64,000 nucleotides of DNA from NCBI GenBank assembly GCA_023362775.1, contig JALMGJ010000017.1, positions 19,417,001 to 19,481,000 on the forward strand, in the 5' to 3' direction. A program made the translations under genes and the position numbers. Origin of the DNA: Charina bottae. Lineage: Eukaryota > Chordata > Lepidosauria > Squamata > Charinaidae. Under the pieces are notes generated by a model. That model did not search any database, had not been told where the DNA came from, and worked only from the letters and a program-made list of their open reading frames with translations. The stretch's first letter is position 1; each line of letters starts with the position of its first letter. Shown piece by piece: positions 33,015-44,020 of this stretch.

Positions 33015-33215
33015 ATAAGGGAGCTGACAGAAATGTGGACAAACGTACCTAGGCAAAGGGTGCTGAAACATTCCTGGGAAGCAAGATCATATTCAGAAGC
33101 CACTCCAGCAAACACCTCTCTGATTCACTGGAGTATAAGAAGAAGGGAAGATATGGCGGACTTGCAAGATTTCGTTATTCTAAAGAATAATAAAGAATAG
33201 TTCTGGTGTTCCTGT
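33015..33215 (+). mobile_element. LTR-like block
   Basis: Shares an ordered set of blocks with 20198-20320: CACCTCTCTGATTCAC, a GTATAAGAAG TATA-like site, TTGCAAGATTTCGTTATT, then AATAATAAAGAATAG. This is the layout of an LTR promoter and polyadenylation region. The 5' border and target repeats are not visible. Confidence 0.4.
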
Positions 33216-34110
33216 GAAGTTCATTTTCCAGTCTGGTGTACCTGGTGGAACTCACACTGTCCCACTCACATCAAATGATCCATCAATCACTGCCTCCCAA
33301 ACCTGCTCCAGCCAGCCATGGTGCTTTGCTAGAGGAACCCCTCTGAGCCTGACGGGCAGTGAGCTTCACATGAGTGGCATTGGACACACAGAATCCCAAG
33401 CTGCAGCTCTTTGAACTGATGCAAGCATTGAAAACAATGCAGGCAAAGCATTGTTTTTTTACAGTTCTAGTTATAGGAATATCAACCTCTCCATATTCCT
33501 ATGGAAAGAACTTAAAAAGAGTATGTGATTCCCAACCTCTGGATGAAGAGAAGTGCTTCAACACATAAGTGAGCCCTTATGTGTGACGGGGGAAGGTGGC
33601 TATCATGGGAGTCCCCAGAGCCTTTAATTTTATGTTTCCAATGAGAATACTGACCTCTTGGAAGACTGCAACCATTCTTCCATGAGCTCAATATTTCTAC
33701 GGCAGGAGCAGGAGAAGAAGAAACAGCCTGCACCAGCAGATCATCATTGTTAGCCTTGAAACCAGATAGGAATCACAACCAGATGAGCTAATTCTACTTT
33801 ATTGTAAAGCTACAGTACATGACAGAATCTTGCAAGTCTGAAATGACAATTCTTTCTCCCCCCCCCCCCCCGGTCTCCTTTACAGCCCAAAACTAGGGAG
33901 GGTCTCTTCTGAGCCTCTTGCCTGGGCCGCTATCCATCTACGGGCTATGCTGTCTCTTATCTGATCATTCCCTTGGCAGTGTCTCTTTGTCCAGTCTCCC
34001 AAGGTCTTTCCCACATTCTATTACATCCACCCTCTGAAGGCTCTTCTGTGCAATCTAGAATGTCCGCATGGGAAGTCTTCTGCTGGCATAGGGAAGACAC
34101 TAGTTCTGTG
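33216..34110. other. Unassigned intergenic DNA
   Basis: Contains a poly-C run at about 33859-33872. The open frame beginning at 33973 is chance sequence up to about 34123. Only its end, inside the PLE, has a recognisable domain. Confidence 0.45.
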
Positions 34111-34123
34111 CTAGAACACCTTA

Positions 34124-35814
34124 TAGTGTTAGATAGTGGACCTATCATCCCACGCTTCTACGGACGCCCCAAAATACACAAGCCTGACATACCACTCCGT
34201 CCAATTGTATCATTACCAGGCACCCCCACATACAACATAGATAAAGAACTTACAAGAAAACTTGGGCATCTCACAGAGGAGAGTGAATACTCTATCAATT
34301 CCCCACTACAGTGCCTCCAGAAAATCAAAGACATAAAAATAGATGAAGATGAAATTATGGTGTCATTCGATGTCACTGCACTCTTTACATCCATAGACCA
34401 AGCACTAGCGATTGAATTGTTGAATTGAACTGTTATGTAGCAGTTCTACATAACACACCCGACCTAACAAGATACACCAAGATCAAAATACCCAGAATCA
34501 TGGACCTCATCAACCTCTGCCTCACCACCTACTTTCAGTTTGATGGACAAATATTCCAACAAATCAAAGGAACACCTATGGGATCACCACTCTCAGGACT
34601 CATAGCAGAGATAGTAATGCAACGTCTAGAAAGGATAGCACTCCCACACATACAACCCAAAGTATGGATCCGGTATGTAGATGACACCTTTGTCATAATA
34701 AAAAAAGGATCAACTGGAGGAAACACATGAAGCCATCAACAACATCTTCAAAGGAATAAAATTCACAAGGGAAGAAGAAAACAACAACACACTACCCTTC
34801 TTGGACATCCTCATCAGTAGAGGAAATGATGGCATTCTAGAAACACAAGTCTACCGGAAATCTACCCACACTAACCAAGTGCTCCACTATCAAAGCAATA
34901 ACCCAACCTCACACAAGAGGAGCTGTGTAAGAACACTATTCAGACGAGCACAAACACACTGCAGCAACCCAGAACACCAGAAAAAGGAAACAGACCACTT
35001 ATATAGCATCTTCTAGCAAAATGGATATCCACACAACTTTATCAAAAAGTGCCTGACCACTCAACCCACCACAGCAAAACCAACAGAAGCTATGAAAAGG
35101 ATTACACTGCCATACATCAGAAACATCTCAGAAACTACTAATAGACTGTTACATCCACACGGCATCACTGTAGCACACAAACCAACCAAAACCCTTCAGA
35201 ACATTGTAAGTAAACCAAAAGACCCAGTAGCCCAAGAAGAAAAAACAGGAGTTATCTACAACATACAGTGTAAGGACTGTAACAGCCACTATGTAGGACA
35301 GACTGGCAGAAGACTAGCAGAACGCATCCACGAACACCAACTAGCAGTCAGAAGAGATGATGAAAACTCCTTAATCTCACAACACATGGACAGACTTAAC
35401 CATACTTTCAACTGGGAAACTGTGAGCATATTAGACCAGGCCAAATCCAAAAATGCTAGAGAATTCCTGGAAGCTTGGCATTCAGACAAAGCAGCCATCA
35501 ACAGACACATAGAGGTTAACAACATTTACATACCATTCATAAGAGACAATAGAATAGCCAAAAGACCAGAACACCCCTGGGCCAGCAATCAACAACAAGA
35601 TATGCATAGATTAACAGCAAGATTAGCAGCAGAGGAGCAATCAAACAACACAATAGACCTTAATCAAGGATCTATTAACTCAGTCAATCACCCAAACAGC
35701 ACACAACAGCCCAATCAAGGAACTACCAAGGAGAGTACAAGACCCCCACCAACACAGGCAGGACAAGCCAGGGTATATAAACAGACAGCAAGTTCCACTC
35801 CCTTTTCGCACTGA
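34124..35814 (+). pseudogene. PLE polyprotein: reverse transcriptase and GIY-YIG endonuclease, broken
   Basis: Order of domains: an RT piece with PRFYGRPKIHKPD near 34150 and FDVTALFTSID near 34366; a second RT piece with GTPMGSPLSG near 34570 and YVDD (catalytic) near 34675; then the linker; then GIY-YIG with GVIYNIQCKDC, HYVGQTGRRLAERIHEH near 35290-35335. The reading frame shifts near 34425, again near 34705 in a run of A, and a TAG stops the third piece at 35014-35016. The same frame then reopens and runs to 35814. The start of the ORF is missing. The product was an RT fused to an endonuclease, as in all canonical PLEs. The element cannot be autonomous. Confidence 0.9.
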
Positions 35815-35844
35815 AGATGTTGCCTAGCCTGGCAATGAAACGTC
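35811..35844 (+). ncRNA. Hammerhead ribozyme core (PLE 3' end)
   Basis: CTGAAGA, stem II TTGCC...GGCAA, GAAACGTC, immediately after the end of the PLE reading frame. Identical to the cores at 5218 and 5347. Confidence 0.72.
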
Positions 35845-35897
35845 TGCATGAAAACAACAAGGCTCAGAGAGCACCAAAGACTCCCTAGAACACCTTA

Positions 35898-37858
35898 GCC
35901 TGAGTTCAACTTGGCTGTGAGATGGAGGTTCTGTTGTGATGAACCAAGTGGTTACTGGGATTCTTCACACCATAGCAACAAGGACATGTAGAAGAACAGT
36001 TGTAAATATCCCTTGTAAATATATGGATATTTACAAGCAGGCATGTGCCCTCTGTTATCTGCTATACGAGAGTCTAGATGAGAATATTCAGGGTTCGCTG
36101 GGGAGAGACATTAGTTTAAGTCTTGAAAACCAATGTGGTATAATGTCAAATGTATGTGATTCAGAGTGAGGAGCTCATTGTGTTGTTACTGCTCCTCTCA
36201 GGGTTTTCGTGAGGGCAAAATGGAAGGACTATGTAACTGACCTGAACTTATTGGGAGAAATGTTGGACATAAATGTCATAAATCAGTCTCTTGCACTGAG
36301 GGGCATCCGAGGGATAGGGGTGGGGAGGCCAAGATGTCAGCACAACTGTGTAGTCGAATCCCTGCCCCTTTGTACCTGCACACATACAGAGAGGCAGGTC
36401 TTTGATCATGTGGTTGAACCTACCATCTTGGCTCTTTGCCCATTGCTGCCGACACCCCTGCTAACATCCACATAGAACCCTCTGTTCCTAGTCTATTCAA
36501 GCCATGGGCTTCTATTAAGTCTTTTTTTTTAAACTAAGGCATTCCTTAGTGACCAAAGTGTAGGCCTGAGGCAGGCCAATCCGCTTTTTTGGAAGCCACC
36601 TACTTAACTTAAGCACAGAGTGCAGCAATGATTACAGCAGCAGATTTTGGATGTCATGAAAGGGCAGGATATGGCAGGTTAATTTACTATGGCTATATTT
36701 TTACTGCCAAGAAGGAGAGATGCAGATAATTTTCTGCCTCGTGTGCCAAAATAATTTGACAAGCCTTGGGTAGTCTGCACAGTGTGGTTGGGGGCATTAT
36801 TTGATGCTGTGCCTTGGGGCATCAAAATATCCTTTATCATCTTTGCTTTACCTTATATGTTCCAAGCCGCACATTTGAAAGCCACATCTGCATAGCACAC
36901 ACACAGACATACAGTGTGATGTCGCTGAACATCCTTCTGCAGTGTATACAAAATGACTGGGAAAAATTTACAATGGTGATTTTTCAACTGACGGGGAAAT
37001 TAATGTGCTCTATTATAAGCATTTAATCAGTGCCAGCTTCTAAATGTGCTACAGAGATAGAAGATGGATTGGTCCAAATATATCATATCTATAAAATAAG
37101 AATGCTAACTTCATAACAACAGGAATGACGTATTAGTTTTTTATAAAGGGAGCTCTGCTGAAAAGTGGGGGATGTTGGCAAGACTGTAATTAGCGGGGCA
37201 AAATAAAACATATGTGTATGGAGGTGGGAGAGGAAGCCAAGAGAGAACATACTGAAATCCCATTAGCTTTTTAATAATGGATTGTGAGATAATTCACTTG
37301 AATGAGATAAAGAGTTTCCAGTGAAATGCATTCGTGTGTGTGCATGTGTGTGTGTATGTGTGTATAGACAGACAACCCCCCCCCCCCATGGCTGTAGAAG
37401 TCTGGGTAGGTGTTTAAATTGTTCTCTTTATTTTTCTGTAAAATGATGAATACAGTTATAGCCTTTATGTCAAAAGGAAGGAGGGTGGGAGACATTCAAC
37501 TGATATGCTTCTTGTTTTCTCTGATGCTAACCCAAACACAGAAGACTACAAGAACCTGAATAGAAATTAAACTGGACTTGCTTGTTAGTTGCTCTACTGT
37601 ATGAGAGTAACATAGTTATCTGTGTTCTGCTACAATGAGTCTACACTTCGGCTGCATATCAATTTAAATGCTTGGGCAGCATCTTATGCATTGATCAAAG
37701 ATTGGCCAGGTATATCTCCATTTCATCTGAAGCTACCTTGCATGGATATCATTTACTGTATTATTGCTGATACCCCTTAATGATGCCAATAGTGTCTATT
37801 CCAGGAGCCCAAATCAAACATGCAGCCCTCAACCTAATTCTCTGCACTGCACTGAATC
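35898..37858. other. Unassigned intergenic DNA
   Basis: No gene or recognised repeat apart from a (TG)n-rich stretch near 37333-37363 and a poly-C run near 37376-37387. Confidence 0.45.
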
Positions 37859-37866
37859 ATCTAGTT

Positions 37867-37986
37867 CAGTGTTTCTCAACCTTGGCCAGTTTAAGATGTG
37901 TGGACTTCCACTGCCAGAATGCTGGCTGGGGAATTCTGGGAGTGGAACTCCACACATCTTAAACTGGCCAAGGTTGAGAAGCGCTG
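37867..37986. mobile_element. Palindromic hAT-type MITE
   Basis: Left half CAGTGTTTCTCAACCTTGGC and right half GCCAAGGTTGAGAAGCGCTG are inverted copies. Same family as 31011-31144. The 8-bp flanks (ATCTAGTT, ATCGACTC) match only at 5 of 8, so this copy is older. Confidence 0.85.
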
Positions 37987-38281
37987 ATCGACTCTCAATT
38001 TCCAAAGCTTTGTAAATGATTAGTTCAGACATCAGTCAGAATGATTAGTTTCTCCAGCAGCTTGCTAACTGAGGTGGAAGAAAGGGGACAGAAAAGAGGG
38101 ATGTTGAAAAAAGACTGAAATAAGAGGGGGAGTCTGAATGGGAGAAAAAAAAGATACCCCTCACAGTTTTGCTCAGCCATTAATAACTTCAGCCTCATTC
38201 ATTGCCATGGAAATGAAACAGAAAAATTAGGTTCCCTGCCTATCTTTGGTCTCCTTCAATTGGCAGAGACTACAATTAAGG

Positions 38282-38468
38282 GAAAGTGGAAGGCAAAAGG
38301 AAGAGGGGCCGACCAAGGGCAAGATGGATGGATGATATTCTGGAGGTGACGGACTCGACCTTAGGGGAGCTGGGGATGGCGACGGCCAACAGGAAGCTCT
38401 GGCGTGGGCTGGTCCATGAAGTCACGAAGAGTCGGAAGCGACTGAACGAATAAACAACAAAAACAAAA
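38282..38468 (+). mobile_element. Bov-B LINE, 5'-truncated tail
   Basis: Perfect direct repeats ACAATTAAGG (38272-38281 and 38469-38478). Contains only the last coding block and the 3' end 'AGTCGGAAGCGACTGAACGA' followed by AACAACAAAAACAA. Perfect repeats suggest a young insertion. Confidence 0.9.
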
Positions 38469-38575
38469 ACAATTAAGGTCTCACCAGAAAGAGCCACTTC
38501 CCAAGGCAAATTCTTGTTTTCTGCAGCCCTAGGGGGTAGGGGCAGATTGAGTAGCCCTGAAATTACAAGAGGAAA

Positions 38576-38819
38576 TGTCGTGTGTAGGTGCAGAAATAAC
38601 ACGCCGAGGCAGGGAATCTAGTCTCTAGTGTTTATTGCATACCTACATACAGAAATCCTGCTAAACTAACGATGCCTACAGATTCCCAAGTATATCAGTC
38701 CAACCTAGGGTGGAGCCTTCTTCTGACGTTTGGGAAAATAGGCCAGGCACTCCGAGCTGCGTGCCCGCTTATCTCTCATGGCCCGGCCCTCTTCTCCACT
38801 CTCCTGTGTCTCCCTGACA
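38576..38819 (-). repeat. 3' LTR of the gypsy element
   Basis: TG...CA ends, 244 bp, adjacent to the polypurine tract on its right. The polyadenylation signal AATAAA reads on the minus strand at 38636-38631. Three differences from the 5' LTR. Confidence 0.96.
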
Positions 38820-41800
38820 CCCCCCCTCTCCAGCCAAAAACACCAAAACAACCCCCCCTCCTTCATCCTTGGTGTCAGGTACAATCCCGTGTGAATAAGT
38901 GTCCATCTCCTCCTCCCCCTCCTGGGAGCTGGGCAGAGAAGGGAGGTCGCCTACGAAAGGAATGTCCGGGGAGTCATCCTCTCCTTCTGTTTGATCAGAT
39001 AGCTCGGATGCAGCTGTCTGTTCCTGAAAAACAGCTAAATCGTTAGCAGGGCTCTCCCTCCCCCCGCCTGGGAACTGCAAACCAGAGGTGGACGGGCAAG
39101 AATCCCCCTCTTCCCCCCTCGCTGGCTCTGGCAGAGGGAGCAGAAATGGCTGCTGGCAACTTACTACCACCTCAGGCTGGCCGGCCTCCTCGTCTCCAGC
39201 TGGGGGCTGTAGCTCTGGGAGTCGAGCTGGTCGAGGCTTGTGAGGGAAAAGCTGATGAAACTTATGCACCAGCAAGGGGGCATGAATGTCTTTGGCATTT
39301 TCCCAGGAGCGCTTTGTCTGAGAATACCCCTTCCAGTGTATTAAATACTGAATTCCCCTGCCCCTCCTTCTGGAATCCAAAATTTCTTGCACTTCGTACT
39401 CCAGTTCCCCTTCGACAAGTATCGGAGGTGGGGTGGTGGTATGCGAACGCAAGGCGCTTGGAGGGGCATCTTTGACTAACAAGGACTTGTGAAACACCGG
39501 GTGGATCTTCATGGAGTGGGGAAGTTGCAAACGATAAGCCACAGGGTTTATTTGCTGTAGCACTGGGAAAGGGTTGACAAACTTAGCGTCCAATTTCTTG
39601 CAAGGCCTGTTAGATTGCAAAAACTTAGTAGAGAGCCAGACCTTGTCTCCCAGTGAGATGGAAGGTCCTTCCTGTCTGTGTTCATCTGCGTTCTTTTTAT
39701 AGGCTGCTTTCGCCAGATCAAGCTGCTCCGTTAACAGCTGATGGGCTGCCTGCCTTTCTGCCAGGAAATCCGTGGCTGCAGGAACAGGTGTTTGCTGGGA
39801 GGAAAGAGGCAACACTCTCAGGTCTGTGCCATAGAGTGCCTGGAAAGGGGACATCTTGGTTGAGGAATGTACTGAATTGTTGTAAGCAAACTCTGCCATT
39901 GGGAGGAGTTCTGGCCAATTGTCCTGGCGGTAGTTAATGTAACATCTGAGATATTGCTGCAATAATTGGTTAGTTTTCTCAGCTTCGCCATTACTGCAAG
40001 GATGATTTGCAGAGGATAAGTGTATCTTGACCCCCAATGTCTGAAAAAGCGCCCCCCAGAACCTGGAAGTAAACTGGGAACCTCGATCTGAGATCAAGTG
40101 GTTAACCATACCTCTATATCGGAAGACATTGTCCAAAAAGAGCTGTGCTGTAGCTTGTGCTGTTGGAAGGCCCTTGCAGGGAATAAAATGTGCCATCTTT
40201 GTAAAACAGTCCACCACCACCAGGATGGAAGTGAAGCCTTGTGCCTGTGGCAAGTCAGTGATGAAATCCATGGAGACAGTGTCCCAAGGTTGGGGAGGCG
40301 TGGGTAGGGGTTGCAAAAGGCCTGCTGGTTTCCCTGCAACAGTTTTAGTGCGTCTACATACGTGGCAAGAGGCCACATAAGTCTTTATGTGCGCTGCCAT
40401 CTTGGGCCACCAGTAATCTCTGAGTGTTCTGTGCAGCGTCTTGAACACCCCCCACCCTGTGTCCTGCCGTTGGGCTATCATGACATAGCTGTAGAACTTC
40501 TTCCCTCAGGGTTTTGGGAACATAAAGCCACCCACTATGCCAAAGGGTCCCTGCCTCCACTGTGAACGGGGACGTTGTTCCGCTCTGGACCCCTTCTAGG
40601 TCCTCCAGCCTAGCCCGCGCATAGGGGTCTTGTCTCTGCTGAGCCTTGATTCGTACAAGGAGATCGTCTGCTAGCCTGACTGCTGCCAAGATCTCTACTT
40701 GGTCCCCCTCGGGAGACTCCTCAAAATTTTGAGGCTCCAAGATTGTGGTTTGGGTGGCTTGGTCAGGTTCTGCAATGTCCTGCGGCTGCCTAGACAAGGC
40801 GTCAGCCAGCTTGTTTTGTTTGCCTGGCAAGTACGAGATGACAAAATTGAAGCGTGAAAAAAATTGACTCCATCTGACCTGACGGGGGGTGAGGGATCCC
40901 GAGCTCTGCAAAAGAGCCAAGTTTTTATGGTCTGTGTAACTTTGACTGGGAATGTCGCTCCCTCTAACCAATGCCTCCATTCTTGAAAGGCTGACTTTAT
41001 GGCAAGCAATTCTTTGTTGAAAACATCATAATTCCTCTCTGCTGGTGACAGCGTGCGAGAGAAATAGGCACAAGGTAACAAAGCTTCCCCTCTTTCGTCC
41101 GCCGCTTGGAGCAAAATGGCGGCGACGGCGAAGTTAGATGCGTCACAATGGACGTGGAACTGTCTTAGAGGGTTGGGGTGCCTCAGGAGTGGTGGGGATG
41201 CAAACAGCTGTTTAAATTCCTGGAAGGCAGCTTGCTGCTGTTCCCCCCAGCAAAAGCGTTTGTCTTTCTTTAAAAGCTGAGTAAGGGGACGCGCTTTCTC
41301 CGCATATCCGGCAATGAATTTGTGGAAGAAATTTGCATACCCCAAAAATTGCTGGACCTCCTTGATGTTACGGGGAGGCTTCCAGGACAGAATTGCTTGG
41401 ACCTTTGCAGGATCCATGGCTATGCCTTCTGTGGAAATCCTGTATCCCAGATAGTCTAATTGAGTTAAGTCAAAGGCACACTTCTCTAGCTTGGCAAAAA
41501 GCTTGTTCTCCCTCAGCCTCTGCAGAACGTTTCGCACATGAGTTATGTGGGAGGTGGGGTCCTCAGAATAAATCAGAATGTCATCGAGATACACGATTAC
41601 ATATTTGTCTAACAAGTCTGAGAAAATATGGTTCATAAATCTGGAAAATACTGCCCCACAATTACTTAGTCCGAAAGGCATGACTAGATATTCAAACTTA
41701 CCATATCTGGTGTTAAAGGCCATCAAATATTCATGGCCTGGTTTTATTCTGATCAAATTGTAGGCATTCCTGAGGTCTAGCTTGGTAAAAATGCGGGCCT

Positions 41801-42730
41801 TTTGCAGGCAATCTAGCAATTCCGATATAACTGGAAGAGGGTAGTGGTCTCTAACGGTGACTGTGTTAAGTGCGCTGTAGTCATGCACTGTGCGCATGGG
41901 GGGTCCCTTATCGCCAGCCTGTGCCGCTGGGGCGAAAGGATCGGGCTTTTTAGGCACGAAGAAGGTAGGGGCAGATGCAGGCGATGTCGATGGCCGAATG
42001 AACCCTTTCTTGAGGTTGGTATCCACATATTCCTTTAGGATAGCTAGCTCCTTGGGAGACATTGCATAATGCCTTGCCGCTGGGATCTTGGCTCCAGGCT
42101 TTAAATCTACTGTGCAGTCGAAAGGTCTATTGGGGGGCAATACCATGGCCTCTTGTTCCCCGAAGATGTCTGCATAGTCTCCATACTTTGTTGGTAGGAG
42201 AGCCCTCCCTGCTTCCCGGCTTGCAGCTGCCGATTGGGATCGGGTAATGCCCTGTAATTTGTGGTGTAGACAGTCCTGAGAAGGAAAAGAAATTGCTCCG
42301 GTCATCCAGTCCAAATGGGGTTGTGAAGTTTCAACCAAGGTGCCCCGAGGACGACCGGGACTTGCAAGGAAGCAGTAACATACAGTTGGATCCACTCCGT
42401 GTGATCTGCGATGGATAGTTGAATTGGCTGGGTGCAGTGTGTAATGGCGCCTGCCTTGAGAGGTTGCCCGTCAATGGTTTCAACCTGCATGGGGTTTGGC
42501 AGTGCAATCGTTGGAATCTGAAACTTTTCCACCGCTTCCCCATCTATAAAATTGGTTGTCGCACCGGAATCGATCATTACGTTTACAGGTAATAGGTGCT
42601 TGGAATCTGTAGTCAGCGTGGCTGGAACAATGTAAAAATCTTGGCTGTACTCTGCCGCCTGAGCCCTTCTTAATTGCTGGATGGCCTCCCTGCGGGGCTC
42701 TGGCAAGGGGGGCCGTTGAAGTTTAACTGC
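38769..42730 (-). pseudogene. Gypsy Pol: protease, RT, RNase H, integrase, chromodomain (frame breaks)
   Basis: Minus-strand Pol, frame -1 relative to Gag. Protease with VMIDSGATTNFID near 42580; RT with FTKLDLRNAYN near 41790 and YLDD near 41600; RNase H with HVHCDASNF near 41155 and a YTDHKN block near 40930; integrase with a His-His/CHVC zinc region near 40480-40340, DFITDLP, SDRGSQF and a Glu in NGEAEKTNQ; a NPF module in place of GPF near 39570; a chromodomain with EVQEILDSRR and YLIHWKGY at about 39410-39260. After that comes an acidic tail of about 150 residues ending 51 nt inside the 3' LTR. Single-base length changes break the frame near 42310 (C run), 40935 (T run) and 40455 (G run). 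Without them Pol would be one frame. Confidence 0.93.
38820..38832 (-). promoter_or_regulatory. Polypurine tract
   Basis: On the minus strand GGAGAGGGGGGG ends exactly at the 3' LTR, as expected for the plus-strand primer of an LTR element. The Pol frame runs through it. Confidence 0.85.
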
Positions 42731-43713
42731 TGGGAAGAAGCGGCTGGTATGTGGGCCTGCTCTGTGCTTTGGGTTGTAAATCTTACTGGATCTGCCTGGC
42801 GTCTGGCCGGGCAAGCCCTTGCGATGTGCCCTGGCCCCCCGCAATAGAAACAAAGTGCATTCTCCCTTCTCCTTTGTCTCTCGGCTTCAGAGACTCCCCT
42901 TTGTGTGGCCCCTATCTGCATAGGTTCCTCTGCGCTCAGGGGAACAAACGAGTTAGAGGGGGTAGCAAAACCTGGAAACGCCGGTCAGGTTCCTGCCCTG
43001 TTTCTCCCTGGCTGGAGCTGCTTTAACTCTTCCAATCGAGCATCAATGATGACTGTTAACTGGTATAGGCCTTCCAATGTAGCTGGCGTGCTCTGCCGCA
43101 CTAATTCCATCTTAATCTCTTCGTCCAGTCCTTGTTTAAACTGATCCTTCAATGCCACCTCATTCCAACCCAAATCTCCTGCCAGCAGTTTGAAATCTGC
43201 GATGTACGCTCCTACCCTCCTGTTCCCCTGTCGGAGCCGTCGGATCTCTCGGCTGGCAGTGACTTCTCTGATTGGATCATCAAAATGGGCTCTGAAACGG
43301 GCCATAAAATTCTGGTAGTTGTCCAGAATTGGGTCGTTAGCTTCCACCATGGGGATGGACCATCTTGCGGCTGAGCCTTTCAGCAGACTTAAAATGAAGG
43401 TAACTCTGGACCTCTCCGTTGGGAACTCGGCTGGTCTGCTGTCGAAAAACATGGTGCAGTGGGCGACGAAAGTCCTGAGCTGCACTGTCTCTCCCCCAAA
43501 TTTCTCTGGCAAACACCCTGGGGATCGCAGAACGACCGGTGGTGGTGCTGCTGCTGGTGCCGGCTGCTGGACGACTGGGGCTGGTTGCTGCATTTGTTGT
43601 ATCATTGCTGCTTGCAAATTGTTAATCTGGTCGTCGACTTGCTGTTCGTGTTGTGTTAATGCTGCCGCGAGCTGAATTATTGCCTGTTGTAATTCCTGTG
43701 TCTGAGAAGCCAT
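42670..43713 (-). pseudogene. Gypsy Gag with CCHC knuckle, one in-frame stop
   Basis: Starts ATG at 43713. The N-terminal part has a Gln-rich coiled-coil-like start, then a Pro/Ala linker and a sushi-type capsid region (PEKFGGE, FLLKGSA-like ILSLLKGSAARW, RRLRQGNRRVGAYIADF). A TGA at 42985-42987 ends the first 242 codons. The same frame continues to 42670 and carries the zinc knuckle CFYCGGPGHIARAC near 42850. The protease frame is -1 relative to Gag and overlaps its end. A C6 run near 42710 (GGCCCCCCTT on the minus strand) is the only slippery-looking site in the overlap. This Gag is related to the source of mammalian RTL/PEG10-type domesticated genes (family knowledge). Confidence 0.9.
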
Positions 43714-43756
43714 TCTCCTGGTTCGTTTTTTCCTCCCTCTTCTGCTGGGAGTTGTG

Positions 43757-43769
43757 GTTTAGCAGGATT
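43757..43769 (-). promoter_or_regulatory. Primer-binding site for self-priming
   Basis: Minus-strand AATCCTGCTAAAC, two bases from the 5' LTR. It is a perfect 13-nt complement of GTTTAGCAGGATT inside the LTR. No TGG, the usual start of a tRNA-type site, lies at this position. Confidence 0.8.
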
Positions 43770-43771
43770 GA

Positions 43772-44015
43772 TGTCGTGTGTAGGTGCAGAAATAACACGC
43801 CGAGGCAGGGAATCTAGTCTCTAGTGTTTATTGCATACCTACATACAGAAATCCTGCTAAACTAACGATGCCTACAGATTCCCAAGTATATCAGTCCAAC
43901 CTAGGGCGGAGCCTTCTTCTGACGTTTGGGAAAATAGACCAGGCACTCCGAGCTGCGTGCCCACTTATCTCTCATGGCCCGGCCCTCTTCTCCACTCTCC
44001 TGTGTCTCCCTGACA
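43772..44015 (-). repeat. 5' LTR of the gypsy element
   Basis: TG...CA, 244 bp. On the minus strand a TATA-like GATATAC (43892-43886) precedes the self-primer block (43862-43850) by about 29 bp, and AATAAA lies at 43832-43827. U3, R and U5 can therefore be placed from the sequence. Confidence 0.96.
43850..43892 (-). promoter_or_regulatory. LTR promoter: TATA box and inferred RNA start
   Basis: TATA-like GATATAC at 43892-43886 on the minus strand. The expected start, about 29 bp on, is the G of GTTTAGCAGGATT at 43862. Start position is inferred. Confidence 0.65.
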
Positions 44016-44020
44016 GGAAA

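Larger units (their letters stand above)
34124..35884 (+). mobile_element. Penelope-like element, 5'-truncated
   Basis: Perfect 13-bp target repeats CTAGAACACCTTA (34111-34123 and 35885-35897). The insert begins inside the RT domain and runs through the GIY-YIG endonuclease domain to a 3' end with a hammerhead core. The 3' end is the same family as the short insertion at 5177-5459. Truncation at the 5' end is the usual outcome of PLE insertion. Confidence 0.93.
38576..44015 (-). mobile_element. Ty3/gypsy chromovirus-type LTR retrotransposon
   Basis: 5.44 kb with two 244-bp LTRs and a 5-bp target repeat GGAAA (38571-38575 and 44016-44020). The LTRs differ at three positions only (all transitions, 1.2%), so it inserted recently. 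Gag and Pol are in the order Gag, protease, RT, RNase H, integrase, chromodomain on the minus strand. The primer-binding site matches the element's own RNA start and not a tRNA. The chromodomain and self-priming features point to the Tf1/sushi-like branch. Several small lesions interrupt the frames. Confidence 0.95.

Noticed and set aside
33973..34123. N-terminal extension of the PLE protein
   Set aside because: It lies outside the PLE target repeat, so it is flanking DNA in the same frame by chance.
38672..43675. Plus-strand frames across the gypsy element
   Set aside because: Antisense of Gag and Pol with no domain of their own.
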